The notes: generated by a model from the letters alone, not told the origin. Counted from the first letter of the stretch, positions 48,009 to 62,135 are shown. The stretch: 64,000 nt of DNA from Pseudomonas sp. 7SR1 (GCF_900156465.1 NZ_LT707064.1:5347001-5411000), one strand, 5' to 3'. Numbers and translations are program-made.

Positions 48009-48518
48009 TCAGCGCTTGGCTTCGGTATTGGGGTTCGCCGAACGTTCGAGGAACGCCTGGGTGATCTCCGGCAGGTGATCGCGCAGCCAATCGGCCATGG
48101 CAATTTCCTGGGGCAGGATCTGTTCGCAGGCGCGCTGGGTTTCGACATCGCCGGCCGCTTTCGCCGCCTCGATCAGCACGGTGTAGGAGGCGATCTCCAG
48201 GTTTTCGAAGACATAGCCGCTCATGGCGCCCTTGACCACCTCATCGCTCATCGTCATGCCGCCCACCGCCTGGCCGAAAGCCATGAGCTTGCCGGCCATG
48301 TCCTTGAGCATCGACGTGCTGCCGCCCAGGCGCTGGATGCACTGTTCGACCAGTTTCTGCTGGCCGAGGGTTTCCTGCAGGTGTTCTTCGATCCGGGCCT
48401 TGAGGACGGGGTAATGCTCCAGGCGCTCGGCCTGGGCCTTGAGCATTTTTTCCGCTTGCTGCTCCATGGCATGAGCGTCGTTGAGCCAATCCAGCAGGTT
48501 GTCTTTGGGCGTTGCCAT
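48009..48518 (-). CDS. yciE: Ferritin-like DUF892 protein (YciE/YciF-type)
   Basis: A 169-residue four-helix bundle of the DUF892 family: LLDWLNDAHAMEQQAEKMLKAQ and ending QEIAMADWLRDHLPEITQAFLERS. The carboxylate- and His-bearing helices suggest a di-iron or metal-bundle fold. The start at 48518 follows AAGGAG at seven bases. With katN and the KGG gene it completes a yciGFE-katN-like stress group, though the genes are separated by other small genes. Confidence 0.88.
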   Translation of the reverse strand: MATPKDNLLDWLNDAHAMEQQAEKMLKAQAERLEHYPVLKARIEEHLQETLGQQKLVEQCIQRLGGSTSMLKDMAGKLMAFGQAVGGMTMSDEVVKGAMSGYVFENLEIASYTVLIEAAKAAGDVETQRACEQILPQEIAMADWLRDHLPEITQAFLERSANPNTEAKR

Positions 48519-48668
48519 TTTTTTCTCCTTACCCGTGGTCGCTGCTGCATGGCAGCGCGACAGTTCTGAAATACCCTTCATGAAAATGGAGGTTCCAGAC
48601 ACGTCGAAAGTTTGAAGAAACCAGGATCCGGGGCGACGAAAGGCAATGGCAGCGGCAAAGGCCCGCGT

Positions 48669-49574
48669 TCAGTCTGGGCGCAGGCCTCGTTCCCAGAGGT
48701 GCTGATCCTTGAGGGTGTCGAACAGCGCCTGAGCCGCAGCCGACAATTCATGCCCCGGCTTGGTCAACACACCGATGGCCCGCTCCACCACGGGATCGCG
48801 AAGCGTGATGCACCGAGCCCCCAGCTCATGCATCTGCCTGACGCACAGCGCCGGCACCGCGCTGACCCCCAGGCCGCTGGCGACCATTCGACCCACCGTC
48901 GCCAACTGATGACTTTCGAATTCCACCGGCAACTTCATGCCCCGGGCCTGCAGGTGCTCCTCCAGCATCACCCGCACGGTGGAGGGCCGCTGCAAGGTGA
49001 TGAACGGTTGCTCCAGCAAGGTTCGCCACTGGATTTCCCGGCAATCGGCCAGGGGCGAATCCAGCGGCACCACCGCGACGAACCGGTCCAGGTACAGCGG
49101 CGTGAACGCCAGGGAGGAACCCTGCGCCGGCTCGAAGGCGACGCCCAGCTCCACATGGCGATCACGCACCATTTCCAGCACTTGTTCGTTGATCACATCG
49201 TTGACCGTAACGTTGACATTCGGATAGCGGACGCGGAAGGTCTTGAGGATCGGTGGCAACAGGTTCCCGGCGAACGAGGGCATCGCAGCCAACGTCACGC
49301 GCCCCCGCTGCAAGGTGAAGCGCTGGCGCATTTCATCTTCGGCGTTATCCCAGTCGGCAACCAGCCTGCGGGCCAGCGGCAAGAGGGATTCGCCCTCGGG
49401 GGTCAGCGCCACATTACGGGTGTTGCGGCTGAACAGGCGTCCACCCAGGCCGTCCTCCAGTGCCTTGATGGTCAGGCTCAGGGCCGACTGGGACAGGTGC
49501 AGCCGTTCGCAGGCCACGGCAAAGCTCAGGCTCTGGGCGACGGCGAGGAAGGCACGGATCTGCTTGAGGGTCAT
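48669..49574 (-). CDS. dhcR: LysR regulator of the dhcAB-atoB operon (DhcR-like)
   Basis: A 301-residue LysR protein (MTLKQIRAFLAVAQSLSFAV; helix-turn-helix SQSALSLTIKALEDGLGGRL) with a typical effector domain. It is divergent from the CoA-transferase operon. The arrangement equals P. aeruginosa PA1998-PA2001, where PA1998 (DhcR) controls dehydrocarnitine CoA-transferase genes. The ATG at 49574 is preferred over an in-frame start nine codons earlier. The operator is described at 49627. Confidence 0.85.
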   Translation of the reverse strand: MTLKQIRAFLAVAQSLSFAVACERLHLSQSALSLTIKALEDGLGGRLFSRNTRNVALTPEGESLLPLARRLVADWDNAEDEMRQRFTLQRGRVTLAAMPSFAGNLLPPILKTFRVRYPNVNVTVNDVINEQVLEMVRDRHVELGVAFEPAQGSSLAFTPLYLDRFVAVVPLDSPLADCREIQWRTLLEQPFITLQRPSTVRVMLEEHLQARGMKLPVEFESHQLATVGRMVASGLGVSAVPALCVRQMHELGARCITLRDPVVERAIGVLTKPGHELSAAAQALFDTLKDQHLWERGLRPD

Positions 49575-49626
49575 GGTCGTGATGCTCCCAGCGGCAAGCA
49601 ACTGGTTTCAAGCCGCAAGACGATTA

Positions 49627-49654
49627 TTGAGTTTTACCAATCAATCTAACTCAA
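49627..49654. promoter_or_regulatory. DhcR-type operator (perfect inverted repeat)
   Basis: TTGAGTT and AACTCAA arms, 7 bp each, 14 bp apart, in the AT-rich region between the LysR gene and dhcA. It contains T-N11-A, the LysR core form. It lies about 80-105 bp before the dhcA ATG. Confidence 0.55.
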
Positions 49655-49731
49655 AAATCAACTTAACAAATATATGACTTGGCGCAACACTGCATTCCAT
49701 TGCGACCCCATCAAGAATAAAAGAGGTGTCT

Positions 49732-50430
49732 ATGGCTGGTTTCGACAAACGCGTGAGCTCCTATGAGGAAGCGCTGGAAGGCTTGAAGGACGGCATGACC
49801 GTGATCGCCGGCGGCTTCGGTTTGTGCGGCATTCCGGAAAACCTGATCGCCGAGATCAAGCGCAAGGGCATTCGCGATCTCACCTTGGTGTCCAACAACT
49901 GCGGCGTCGACGGTTTCGGCCTCGGCGTGCTGCTGGAAGACCGGCAGATTCGCAAGGTGATCGCGTCCTACGTGGGTGAAAACGCCCTCTTCGAACAGCA
50001 GTTGCTCAGTGGTGAAATCGAAGTCCAGCTCACTCCCCAAGGCACCCTCGCCGAAAAGATGCGCGCCGGTGGCGCGGGCATCCCGGCGTTCTTCACCGCC
50101 ACCGGTGTCGGCACTCCGGTGGCCGAAGGCAAGGAAACCCGTGAATTCCACGGCCGGCAATACTTGATGGAAGAATCCATCACGGGGGACTTCGCCATCG
50201 TCAAAGGCTGGAAAGCCGACCATTTCGGCAACGTGGTCTACCGTCACACCGCCCAGAACTTCAATCCGCTGGCCGCCACGGCGGGCAGAATCACCGTGGT
50301 GGAAGTCGAGGAAATCGTCGAACCCGGCGAGCTGGACCCGACGCAGATCCATACCCCTGGCATCTACGTCGACCGGCTCATTTGCGGCACGTTCGAAAAG
50401 CGCATCGAACAGCGCACCGTACGCAAGTGA
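49732..50430 (+). CDS. dhcA: 3-oxoacid CoA-transferase subunit A (DhcA-type)
   Basis: A 232-residue CoA-transferase alpha subunit ([37 protein letters not shown]). In P. aeruginosa this locus makes dehydrocarnitine CoA-transferase; related enzymes use acetoacetate (AtoD/ScoA), so exact substrate is not certain. The start at 49732 has AGAGG upstream; the GTG two codons earlier is unlikely. First gene of dhcA-dhcB-atoB. Confidence 0.88.
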   Translation: MAGFDKRVSSYEEALEGLKDGMTVIAGGFGLCGIPENLIAEIKRKGIRDLTLVSNNCGVDGFGLGVLLEDRQIRKVIASYVGENALFEQQLLSGEIEVQLTPQGTLAEKMRAGGAGIPAFFTATGVGTPVAEGKETREFHGRQYLMEESITGDFAIVKGWKADHFGNVVYRHTAQNFNPLAATAGRITVVEVEEIVEPGELDPTQIHTPGIYVDRLICGTFEKRIEQRTVRK

Positions 50431-50465
50431 TCCCCTGCCCCCGGCCCGAATGAAGGAATAACACC

Positions 50466-51131
50466 ATGGCACTTTCCCGCGAACAAATGGCTCAACGCGT
50501 CGCCCGCGAAATGCAGGACGGCTACTACGTGAACCTGGGTATCGGCATTCCCACCCTGGTCGCCAACTACATTCCCGAAGGCATGGAAGTCATGCTGCAG
50601 TCCGAGAACGGCTTGCTCGGCATGGGGGCCTTCCCCACCGAAGACGAAGTCGATGCCGACATGATCAACGCCGGCAAGCAGACCGTCACCGCGCGCATCG
50701 GCGCGTCGATCTTCTCTTCGGCCGAATCGTTCGCCATGATCCGCGGCGGACACATCGACCTGACCGTGCTCGGCGCATTCGAAGTAGACGTCGAGGGCAA
50801 TATCGCGTCCTGGATGATTCCCGGCAAGCTGGTCAAGGGCATGGGCGGTGCGATGGACCTGGTAGCCGGCGCCGAGAACATCATCGTGACCATGACCCAT
50901 GCGTCCAAGGACGGCGAATCGAAACTGCTGCCCCGTTGCAGCCTGCCGCTCACCGGTGCCGGTTGCATCAAGCGAGTGCTGACGGACCTGGCCTACCTGG
51001 AAATCCAGGACGGTGCCTTCATCCTGAAAGAACGTGCCCCGGGCGTCAGCGTCGAGGAAATCGTCGCCAAGACTGCCGGCAAGCTGATCGTGCCGGACCA
51101 CGTCCCTGAAATGCAGTTCGCTGCCCCGTGA
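50466..51131 (+). CDS. dhcB: 3-oxoacid CoA-transferase subunit B (DhcB-type)
   Basis: A 221-residue beta subunit. The catalytic Glu is in SENGLLGMG, the family motif, and the N-terminus [20 protein letters not shown] is typical. It forms the heteromer with the preceding subunit to move CoA from a donor such as succinyl-CoA to a 3-oxo acid. The stop at 51131 is twelve bases before the next ATG. Confidence 0.9.
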   Translation: MALSREQMAQRVAREMQDGYYVNLGIGIPTLVANYIPEGMEVMLQSENGLLGMGAFPTEDEVDADMINAGKQTVTARIGASIFSSAESFAMIRGGHIDLTVLGAFEVDVEGNIASWMIPGKLVKGMGGAMDLVAGAENIIVTMTHASKDGESKLLPRCSLPLTGAGCIKRVLTDLAYLEIQDGAFILKERAPGVSVEEIVAKTAGKLIVPDHVPEMQFAAP

Positions 51132-51142
51132 GGAGAGATTTT

Positions 51143-52324
51143 ATGCAAGAAGTCGTGATCGTCGCCGCCACCCGTACCGCCATCGGCAGTTTCCAGGGTT
51201 CGCTGGCCTCCATTCCCGCGCCGGAGCTCGGTGCAGCGGTGATTCGTCGCCTGCTGGAACAGACCGGCTTGTCCGGCGAACAGGTCGATGAAGTGATTCT
51301 CGGCCAGGTACTGACCGCAGGCTCCGGGCAGAACCCGGCCCGCCAGGCGTCGATCCTCGCCGGCTTGCCCCATGCGGTGCCGGCGCTGACCCTGAACAAG
51401 GTCTGCGGCTCGGGCCTCAAGGCGTTGCACCTGGGCGCCCAGGCGATCCGCTGCGGCGACGCCGAGGTCATCATCGCCGGCGGCATGGAGAACATGAGCC
51501 TGGCCCCCTACGTCCTGCCGGCCGCTCGCACCGGCCTGCGCATGGGCCACGCGCAGATGATCGACAGCATGATCACCGATGGCCTGTGGGATGCGTTCAA
51601 CGACTACCACATGGGCATCACCGCCGAGAACCTGGTGGACAAGTACGGCATCAGCCGCGAGGAACAGGATGCCTTTGCCGCCTCGTCCCAGCAGAAGGCC
51701 GTTGCCGCCATCGAAGGCGGTCGCTTCGCCGATGAGATCACGCCAATCCTGATTCCCCAGCGCAAGGGCGATCCCGTGGCGTTCGCCACGGATGAACAAC
51801 CGCGCGCCGGTACCACCGCCGAGTCTTTGGCCAAGCTCAAGCCGGCCTTCAAGAAGGACGGCAGCGTAACCGCCGGCAATGCGTCGTCCCTCAATGACGG
51901 CGCGGCGGCCGTCGTGCTGATGAGCGCGCAAAAGGCCAAGGCGCTGGGCTTGCCAGTGCTGGCGAAAATCAGCGCCTACGCCAACGCCGGCGTCGACCCG
52001 GCCATCATGGGCATCGGTCCGGTGTCGGCGACCCGTCGCTGCCTGGAGAAGGCCGGTTGGTCGCTGGACCAACTGGACCTGATCGAAGCCAACGAAGCCT
52101 TCGCTGCCCAATCGCTGGCCGTGGCCAGGGAGCTGAAGTGGGACATGGACAAGGTCAATGTCAACGGCGGCGCCATTGCCCTGGGTCACCCCATCGGCGC
52201 TTCGGGCTGCCGGGTGCTGGTGTCGCTGCTGCACGAGATGATCAAGCGCGATGCCAGCAAAGGCCTTGCAACCCTGTGCATCGGCGGCGGCCAGGGCGTG
52301 GCCCTGGCGCTGGAACGAGGCTGA
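51143..52324 (+). CDS. atoB: Acetyl-CoA acetyltransferase (thiolase)
   Basis: A 393-residue thiolase II-type enzyme. The nucleophilic Cys is in [14 protein letters not shown], the catalytic His in [14 protein letters not shown], and the second Cys in [12 protein letters not shown]. It splits acetoacetyl-CoA or a related 3-oxoacyl-CoA into acetyl-CoA, completing the pathway of the preceding transferase. AGGAG lies before the ATG at 51143. Followed by a terminator at 52391. Confidence 0.95.
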   Translation: MQEVVIVAATRTAIGSFQGSLASIPAPELGAAVIRRLLEQTGLSGEQVDEVILGQVLTAGSGQNPARQASILAGLPHAVPALTLNKVCGSGLKALHLGAQAIRCGDAEVIIAGGMENMSLAPYVLPAARTGLRMGHAQMIDSMITDGLWDAFNDYHMGITAENLVDKYGISREEQDAFAASSQQKAVAAIEGGRFADEITPILIPQRKGDPVAFATDEQPRAGTTAESLAKLKPAFKKDGSVTAGNASSLNDGAAAVVLMSAQKAKALGLPVLAKISAYANAGVDPAIMGIGPVSATRRCLEKAGWSLDQLDLIEANEAFAAQSLAVARELKWDMDKVNVNGGAIALGHPIGASGCRVLVSLLHEMIKRDASKGLATLCIGGGQGVALALERG

Positions 52325-52390
52325 CCGACGACGCGTTCAACAGTGGCTGCGCGGACCCACGAACATCCGCCTGGTCACTGGCTCCACCAC

Positions 52391-52419
52391 CGGCGCGACC
52401 TCGGTTGCGCCGTTTTTTT
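52391..52419 (+). terminator. Terminator after atoB
   Basis: GGCGCGACC / GGTTGCGCC-type arms with a TC-type loop (one mismatch), then TTTTTTT. About 65 bases after the stop codon. Confidence 0.85.
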
Positions 52420-52492
52420 ACCTGGCGCTTTTGCCACGACCGCCTGGATCGGACTCTGCTGGCCCTTCATGTCGTAAATATCGCTGTACCTG

Positions 52493-52506
52493 ACAGACCG
52501 GTCTGT
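52493..52506. promoter_or_regulatory. Orphan TetR-type palindrome
   Basis: ACAGACCGGTCTGT, a perfect 14-bp palindrome of the kind bound by TetR/AcrR repressors. It lies between the atoB terminator and the 3' end of the GntR gene, with no gene start nearby and no TetR gene in the window. Possibly a remnant of a lost regulatory unit. Confidence 0.5.
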
Positions 52507-52567
52507 TGTGGCGAGAGCTCGCCTGACCGGGGGAGATTGCCGAACTGCTTTTGCAGAAAACCCTTTG

Positions 52568-53278
52568 TCAGGAGCCCGCGCCAAAGCGGTCGCGGCTGTT
52601 GGTCAGGTGCAGCCACATGGCGGCGCGGGCGGCATCGGAGTCCTGGCGCTTGATGGCGTTGAAGATCGCTTCATGCTCCAGATTGGCCACTTGCGCCAGT
52701 TTTCCCAGGTCGGCCTGGCCCCGTTCGGCCACATTCACCCGGGTCCTGGGGATCATCGCGCTGCCCAGGTGCTGCATGACTTCGACGAAACAGGTGTTTT
52801 GCGTGGCTTCGGCAATGAGCAGATGAAAACGCCGGTCGGCTTCCACGCAACTGTCGTTGTTGCTCAGCAGCCGCTGGTAGTCATCCAGGGCCTGGCGCAT
52901 CTGTTGCAACTGCCGCTCATCACGACGCTGGGCCGCCAGTGCCGCCGCCTGGGTCTCCAGGCCCAGGCGCAGTTCGAGGATTCCCCTCACGCCCGCCGCG
53001 GTATCGACATTGAGCCGCAAACCCGGTTCTGCGCTCTGCTCCAGCACGAAGGTACCGATGCCATGACGGGTCTCCACCAGTCCCGAGGCCTGCAGCTTGG
53101 AAATCGCTTCGCGCACCACCGTACGACTGACGCCATGCTCCTGCACGATGGCGCCTTCCGATGGCAGCTTCTGGCCCGGTTTCAACTGGCCCAGCAGGAT
53201 GCTCTGGCTGAGTTTCGCCACCAGGTCATGGGCCAGGTTGTGGGTACGCTTGCGCAGCGGGACTTCGGTGTCTTGCAT
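52568..53278 (-). CDS. GntR-family (FCD/FadR) regulator of the glucarate genes
   Basis: A 236-residue FadR-group regulator. N-terminal winged helix (LPSEGAIVQEHGVSRTVVREAISKLQASGLVETRHGIGTFV) and a C-terminal all-helical FCD effector domain (FHLLIAEATQN; NLEHEAIFNAIKRQDSDAARAAMWLHL). Divergent from the MFS transporter gene and glucarate dehydratase gene, so it most likely represses them. Operator candidates are described at 53355 and 53533. Confidence 0.88.
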   Translation of the reverse strand: MQDTEVPLRKRTHNLAHDLVAKLSQSILLGQLKPGQKLPSEGAIVQEHGVSRTVVREAISKLQASGLVETRHGIGTFVLEQSAEPGLRLNVDTAAGVRGILELRLGLETQAAALAAQRRDERQLQQMRQALDDYQRLLSNNDSCVEADRRFHLLIAEATQNTCFVEVMQHLGSAMIPRTRVNVAERGQADLGKLAQVANLEHEAIFNAIKRQDSDAARAAMWLHLTNSRDRFGAGS

Positions 53279-53604
53279 CGCCAGGGATCCTCGAAAACAG
53301 GCTAGGCGATCCTATCATCAGCGGGCCAGAGCGTGAGCACTTTGATTGCTCAACTTGTATGACAACATTCAATTCTTGCCTGAAAACCCTGAGAACCTTT
53401 AAACGATATTCCGCTGCTCATCCGCCGACAAAAACCGAAACAGCCTCCTATCAACCAATAAATACGGCATAAGGCAGCCCTTCACCCCGCGCATTCGTGA
53501 TTAAAAAGCGCTTGTCACTCAAAAAAATCAAGTTGTATGATGTCTATCAACATCGACACGTGCTCGATGCCCCGCATAAAAATAATCAGTGGGAGAAAAA
53601 ACCA
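53279..53604. promoter_or_regulatory. Promoter/operator region between GntR gene and transporter gene
   Basis: A 326-bp AT-rich intergenic region. It holds one full FCD-type operator, TTGTATGACAA (53355-53365, matching TNGTNNNACNA), and a second half-conserved copy TTGTATGATG (53533-53542) near the transporter. No further gene is seen. Confidence 0.55.
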
Positions 53605-54951
53605 GTGAACACCTCCAGCCCCAAGGCGAATGCCGGCGCGGACCCTGTGCTGCTCTCGGCCATATCCAAGGTCAAGCGTCACATCCTGCCGCTGTTCGTC
53701 CTCATGTTTATCGTCAACTACATCGACCGCGTGAACATCGGCTTCGTGCGTGCCCACATGGAACACGACCTGGGCATCGGCGCGGCCGCCTACGGCTTCG
53801 GTGCCGGTCTGTTCTTCATCGGCTATGCGCTGTTCGAAGTCCCCTCCAACATCCTGCTGCAACGAATCGGCGCCCGGATCTGGCTGACTCGCATCATGCT
53901 CACCTGGGGCCTGGTGGCATCGGCCATGGCGTTCATCCAGAACGAAACCCACTTCTACATCCTGCGCTTTCTGCTGGGCGTGGCCGAAGCCGGCTTCTTT
54001 CCCGGGGTGATCTATTACTTCACTCGCTGGTTGCCAGGTGTCGAACGCGGCAAGGCCATCGCCATTTTCCTCAGCGGCTCGGCCATTGCCTCGCTGATCT
54101 CCGGCCCGCTGTCGGGGCTGTTGCTGCAGATCAACGGCCTGGGCATGCACGGCTGGCAGTGGATGTACTTCATCGAAGGGATGTTCTCCGTCTGCCTGTG
54201 CGTCTTCGTCTGGTTCTGGCTGGACTCCAAGCCCCACGATGCCAAGTGGCTGCAACGCGATGAACAGGACGCGCTGGTAAAAGTCATTGATGACGAACAA
54301 CGGGCCCGTGAAGCCGCTACGCCGGTCAAGCTGTCCATCGGCCAGTTGCTCAAGGATCGCCAGATCATCCTGTTCTGCCTGATCTATTTCTTCATCCAGT
54401 TGACGATCTATGCCGCGACGTTCTGGTTGCCGAGCATCATCAAGAAGATGGGTGAGCTCAGCGACCTGCAGGTCGGCATGTTCAACTCGATCCCATGGCT
54501 GCTGTCGATCGTCGGCATGTACGCCTTCGCCTCGCTGTCGGCCAAGTGGAAATTCCAGCAGGCCTGGGTCGCGGCGGCGCTGTTGATCGCGGCGGCCGGG
54601 ATGTTCATGTCCACCACGGGCGGACCGATCTTCGCCTTCGTCGCCATCTGCTTCGCGGCCCTGGGCTTCAAATCCGCGTCCTCGCTGTTCTGGCCGATTC
54701 CCCAGGCCTACCTGGACGCCCGGATCGCCGCCGGGGTCATCGCCCTGATCAACTCGGTGGGCAACCTTGGCGGGTTCGTCGCACCGACCACCTTCGGCCT
54801 GCTGGAGCAGCACACCGGCTCCATCCAGGGTGGCCTCTATGGCTTGGCGGCCACGTCCATCATCGCCGCGATCATCGTGTTCGCCGCGCGCAACACGCCC
54901 AAGCCGAAATCCGCCACGACGCCGGCCAATCCCGCCGCCAGCCACGTTTGA
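53605..54951 (+). CDS. gudP: MFS transporter, glucarate/galactarate type (ACS family)
   Basis: A 448-residue, 12-helix MFS protein ([60 protein letters not shown]), the ACS pattern of hexarate transporters. The start is a GTG at 53605 with GGGAG nine bases upstream; the frame is open further upstream, but there is no good alternative. Together with the next gene it supports uptake and breakdown of D-glucarate. Confidence 0.88.
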   Translation: MNTSSPKANAGADPVLLSAISKVKRHILPLFVLMFIVNYIDRVNIGFVRAHMEHDLGIGAAAYGFGAGLFFIGYALFEVPSNILLQRIGARIWLTRIMLTWGLVASAMAFIQNETHFYILRFLLGVAEAGFFPGVIYYFTRWLPGVERGKAIAIFLSGSAIASLISGPLSGLLLQINGLGMHGWQWMYFIEGMFSVCLCVFVWFWLDSKPHDAKWLQRDEQDALVKVIDDEQRAREAATPVKLSIGQLLKDRQIILFCLIYFFIQLTIYAATFWLPSIIKKMGELSDLQVGMFNSIPWLLSIVGMYAFASLSAKWKFQQAWVAAALLIAAAGMFMSTTGGPIFAFVAICFAALGFKSASSLFWPIPQAYLDARIAAGVIALINSVGNLGGFVAPTTFGLLEQHTGSIQGGLYGLAATSIIAAIIVFAARNTPKPKSATTPANPAASHV

Positions 54952-54979
54952 TATCCGATTCGTTCAAGGACAAATGCAC

Positions 54980-56323
54980 ATGACTCCACAAGAAGCCAAC
55001 AAAGCGCCGATCATCACCAGCATGCAGGTCGTGCCCGTCGCCGGCCATGACGGCATGCTGCTGAACCTCAGCGGCGCCCACGGGCCGTTCTTCACGCGCA
55101 ACATCGTCATCCTCAAGGACAACGCCGGCCACACCGGCGTAGGCGAAGTACCTGGCGGCGAGCGCATCCGTCAGACGCTGGAAGACGCCCGGGCCCTGGT
55201 GGTGGGCAATCCCATCGGGACCTACCAGAAGATTCTGAACAATGTCCGCCAGGCATTCGCCGACCGCGATGCCGCAGGCCGGGGTCTGCAGACGTTCGAC
55301 CTGCGCATCACCATCCATGCGGTCACCGGCCTGGAAGCGGCATTGCTGGACCTGCTGGGCCAGCACCTGGACGTGCCGGTGGCGGCCTTGCTGGGCCAGG
55401 GCCAGCAACGCGATGAAGTGAAGATGCTCGGTTATCTGTTCTATGTTGGCGATCGCCAGCAGACCGACCTGCCCTACCGCAGCGAACCGGACGCCGACAA
55501 CGACTGGTTCCGGGTACGCCATGAAAAAGCCCTGGATGCCGCCGCCGTGGTGCGCCTGGCCGAAGCAGCCCATGCGCGCTACGGCTTCCAGGACTTCAAG
55601 CTCAAGGGCGGCGTGCTCCGGGGCGACGAGGAAATCGAAGCAGTGACGGCCTTGGCCGAGCGTTTCCCCCAGGCCCGCATCACCCTGGACCCGAACGGCG
55701 CCTGGTCACTCAAGGAAGCCATCCGCCTGTGCCGTGACCAGCATCGGGTGCTGGCCTACGCGGAGGACCCTTGCGGGGCCGAGAATGGCTATTCGGGCCG
55801 CGAGGTCATGGCTGAGTTCCGCCGCGCCACGGGCCTGAAAACCGCCACCAACATGATCGCCACCGACTGGCGGGAAATGGGCCACGCCATCAGCCTGCAA
55901 TCGGTGGACATTCCATTGGCCGACCCGCACTTCTGGACCATGCAGGGCTCCGTGCGAGTGGCACAGATGTGCAATGAGTGGGGGCTGACTTGGGGTTCCC
56001 ATTCCAACAACCACTTCGACATCTCTCTGGCGATGTTCACCCACGTGGCCGCCGCCGCACCGGGGGACATCACCGCCATCGACACGCACTGGATCTGGCA
56101 GGACGGCCAGCGGCTGACCAAGGCGCCGCTGCAGATCAAGGGGGGCTGCGTGCAGGTTCCACAAAAACCGGGGTTGGGGATCGAGCTGGACACCGACCAA
56201 CTGGCCAAGGCCCATGAGCTGTACAAAGGCATGGGCCTGGGCGCACGTGACGACTCGGTGGCGATGCAGTTCCTGATTCCGGGCTGGTCGTTCAACAACA
56301 AGCAGCCGTGCCTGGTGCGCTGA
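54980..56323 (+). CDS. gudD: D-glucarate dehydratase
   Basis: A 447-residue enolase-superfamily enzyme that dehydrates D-glucarate (and L-idarate) to 5-keto-4-deoxyglucarate. It has [17 protein letters not shown] with the catalytic Lys, metal-ligand carboxylates in [10 protein letters not shown] and AYAEDPCG, and the catalytic His in [13 protein letters not shown]. The ATG at 54980 is preferred to the one at 54974 by its spacing from AAGGA. Length equals that of E. coli GudD. Ends at a REPIN. Confidence 0.94.
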   Translation: MTPQEANKAPIITSMQVVPVAGHDGMLLNLSGAHGPFFTRNIVILKDNAGHTGVGEVPGGERIRQTLEDARALVVGNPIGTYQKILNNVRQAFADRDAAGRGLQTFDLRITIHAVTGLEAALLDLLGQHLDVPVAALLGQGQQRDEVKMLGYLFYVGDRQQTDLPYRSEPDADNDWFRVRHEKALDAAAVVRLAEAAHARYGFQDFKLKGGVLRGDEEIEAVTALAERFPQARITLDPNGAWSLKEAIRLCRDQHRVLAYAEDPCGAENGYSGREVMAEFRRATGLKTATNMIATDWREMGHAISLQSVDIPLADPHFWTMQGSVRVAQMCNEWGLTWGSHSNNHFDISLAMFTHVAAAAPGDITAIDTHWIWQDGQRLTKAPLQIKGGCVQVPQKPGLGIELDTDQLAKAHELYKGMGLGARDDSVAMQFLIPGWSFNNKQPCLVR

Positions 56324-56347
56324 AAAGGCCCCCGTCACCACTGCATC

Positions 56348-56436
56348 TGTAGGAGCGAGCCTGCTCGCGATGACGCCAGATCAGCCAGCATGAGTGTTGA
56401 CTGAACTACCGCATCGCGAGCAGGCTCGCTCCCCCA
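56348..56436. repeat. REPIN-type pair, class as at 6503
   Basis: Two inverted copies of the GGAGCGAGCCTGCTCGCGAT unit facing each other around about 40 bp between gudD and glgB. Confidence 0.85.
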
Positions 56437-56459
56437 TTGAATTGACAGTGGCCGTAGGA

Positions 56460-58700
56460 TTACACCAAACCTTCCGGCCGCAGGATCAACACCGCCAGGG
56501 GCGGCAGGTTGAGTTCCAGCGACAAGGCCTGGCCGTGGCTGGGTACTTCCTCGGCGCAGGCTCCGCCCCCGTTGCCATAGTTGGAGCCGGCATAGGTGTC
56601 GGCGTCGCTGTTGAGCAGTTCCACCCAGCGCCCGCCGAACGGTACACCGACCCGATAGCTCGCACGCGGCACCGGCGTGAAGTTGGCGACCACCAGCACC
56701 GGCCTCCCCTCCTTGCTCCAGCGCAGCCACGCATAGACGCTGTTCAGCGCATCGTCGCCGATCAACCACTGGAACCCTTGGGGCGCGTCATCCTGGTCAT
56801 GCAGCGCAGGTTCTTCGCGGTAAAGGCGGTTCAGGTCGCTCACCAGCTTCTGCACCCCACGGTGCTCGGCGTATTGCGTCAGGTACCAGTCCAGTTGCTG
56901 GTCGTGGTTCCACTCGCGCCACTGGCCGAATTCGCACCCCATGAACAGCAGCTTCTTGCCCGGATGGCCCCACATGAAGCTGAGGTAGGCCCGCAGGTTG
57001 GCGAATTTCTGCCAGCGGTCGCCGGGCATCTTGTCGATCAGCGACCGTTTGCCGTGGACCACTTCGTCATGAGAGATCGGCAGCACGAAGCGTTCGGACC
57101 AGGCGTACACCAGGCCGAAGCTCAATTCGTTGTGGTGATGGGCGCGGTACACCGGATCCTGCTGGATGTAGTGCAGCGAATCGTGCATCCAGCCCATGTT
57201 CCACTTGTAGGCGAAGCCCAGGCCACCCTGTTGCGTGCTCTGGCTGACACCGGGCCACGCGGTGGACTCTTCGGCGATGACCAAGGCGCCGGGCGTTTCC
57301 AGCGCCACTACATCGTTGAGGTGCCGCAGGAAATCGATGGCTTCGAGGTTTTCCCGGCCGCCGTGACGGTTGGGCACCCATTCGCCGGCCTTGCGCGAGT
57401 AGTCGCGATACAGCATCGAGGCCACCGCATCCACCCGCAGGCCATCGATATGGAAATGCTTGAGCCAGTGCAGGGCCGAGGCCAGCATGAACCCGTGCAC
57501 CTCGGTACGCCCCAGGTTGTAGATCAGGGTGTCCCAGTCCTGGTGGAAGCCCTCCAGGGGGTTGCCGTATTCGTACAGCGCAGTGCCATCGAACTGGGCC
57601 AGCCCATGGGTATCGGTGGGGAAATGCGCCGGTACCCAGTCGAGGATCACCCCGATGCCGGCCTGGTGACAGGCGTTGACGAACGCGGCGAAATCGTCCG
57701 GCGACCCATAGCGCGCCGTCGGGGCGAACTGCGACAAGGGTTGATAACCCCAGGAGCCACCGAACGGGTGCTCCATGATCGGCATCAACTCGATGTGGGT
57801 GAAGCCCATCTCCTTGACGTAGGGGATCAGCCGCTCGGCCAGTTCATGCCAGTTGTACTGGCGAGACACCTCCCCTGCCTCGTCGATCTCGCATTGCCAG
57901 GAGCCGGCGTGCAACTCGTAGATCGACAATGGTGCGGCCGGTAGCTGCCGCTCGCGACGCTGCTGCATCCATTCGTCGTCCTGCCATTGGATCTTCAACG
58001 GCGCGGCGACCTTCGAGGCAGTGTCGGGCGGCATCTGGCTGGCCAGGGCCACCGGATCGGCCTTGAGGGGCAGGATGCCGTGGGCGCCGAGAATTTCGTA
58101 TTTGTAGGCCTCACCGGCCCCCAAGCGGGGTATGAAAAGCTCCCATACGCCCGACGGGTAGCGGATGCGCATCGGATGGCGGCGACCGTCCCAGACGTTG
58201 AAATCCCCCACTACCGACACCCGGCGGGCATTGGGCGCCCACACGGCGAAGCGCACGCCATCGACGCCATCGACGGTGGTCAATTGCGCCCCGAGGCAGG
58301 AACTGAGGTCGCGATGATTGCCTTCGGCGAACAGGTAGAGGTCCATCTCCCCCAGTAGTGGCCCGAAACTGTAGGGGTCTTCGGCCAGCTGTTCGCCCCC
58401 GGCCCAGCGGGTACGCAGCAGGTACGCCTGGGCGCGGTCGAAATGGCCGACGAACAGCCCCGGCGTTTCGGTCTGTTGCAACTCACCCAGTTCTTCGCCG
58501 CCATCGCGGGCGACCACCTGGACGCTCAGCGCACCAGGCAGGTAGGCCCGGATGAACTGTCCGCCCGCGCCGTCGCCGTGGGGGCCGAGGATGGAAAACG
58601 GGTCGTGGTGTTCGGCGCGCACCAGCGCGTCGATGTCACGGAGGGGCGGCAGCAGCGACTCTTTCGCCTGCCCCTGTGGATCCTTGTTCGAGACACTCAT
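56460..58700 (-). CDS. glgB: 1,4-alpha-glucan branching enzyme
   Basis: A 746-residue GH13 branching enzyme. An N-terminal CBM48-type region ([32 protein letters not shown]) is followed by the catalytic barrel with [11 protein letters not shown] (nucleophile Asp), [10 protein letters not shown] (acid/base Glu) and [11 protein letters not shown]. Starts at the ATG at 58700 (GGAGAG upstream), 11 bases after the treS stop. It forms alpha-1,6 branches in the glucan made by GlgE. Last gene of glgE-treS-glgB. Confidence 0.95.
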   Translation of the reverse strand: MSVSNKDPQGQAKESLLPPLRDIDALVRAEHHDPFSILGPHGDGAGGQFIRAYLPGALSVQVVARDGGEELGELQQTETPGLFVGHFDRAQAYLLRTRWAGGEQLAEDPYSFGPLLGEMDLYLFAEGNHRDLSSCLGAQLTTVDGVDGVRFAVWAPNARRVSVVGDFNVWDGRRHPMRIRYPSGVWELFIPRLGAGEAYKYEILGAHGILPLKADPVALASQMPPDTASKVAAPLKIQWQDDEWMQQRRERQLPAAPLSIYELHAGSWQCEIDEAGEVSRQYNWHELAERLIPYVKEMGFTHIELMPIMEHPFGGSWGYQPLSQFAPTARYGSPDDFAAFVNACHQAGIGVILDWVPAHFPTDTHGLAQFDGTALYEYGNPLEGFHQDWDTLIYNLGRTEVHGFMLASALHWLKHFHIDGLRVDAVASMLYRDYSRKAGEWVPNRHGGRENLEAIDFLRHLNDVVALETPGALVIAEESTAWPGVSQSTQQGGLGFAYKWNMGWMHDSLHYIQQDPVYRAHHHNELSFGLVYAWSERFVLPISHDEVVHGKRSLIDKMPGDRWQKFANLRAYLSFMWGHPGKKLLFMGCEFGQWREWNHDQQLDWYLTQYAEHRGVQKLVSDLNRLYREEPALHDQDDAPQGFQWLIGDDALNSVYAWLRWSKEGRPVLVVANFTPVPRASYRVGVPFGGRWVELLNSDADTYAGSNYGNGGGACAEEVPSHGQALSLELNLPPLAVLILRPEGLV

Positions 58701-58711
58701 GATTCTCTCCA

Positions 58712-62056
<3,345 letters not shown>

Positions 62057-62103
62057 TTGCAACTCCTGATGAATTCAATAAGGCCGTTGGGGCACAAGGG
62101 CTC

Positions 62104-62135
62104 GTGTGTGGCGAGGGGATAAATCCCCTCCCCAC
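62104..62135. repeat. Single REP-like hairpin between glgE and treS
   Basis: GTGGCGAGGGGAT and ATCCCCTC-CCCAC arms, a degenerate copy of the TGTGGC class of repeat. Confidence 0.55.

Noticed and set aside
53515..54945. A 476-codon frame opposite the MFS transporter
   Set aside because: Asp/Gln/Arg/Gly-rich shadow; the transporter on the plus strand has clear transmembrane helices and signatures.
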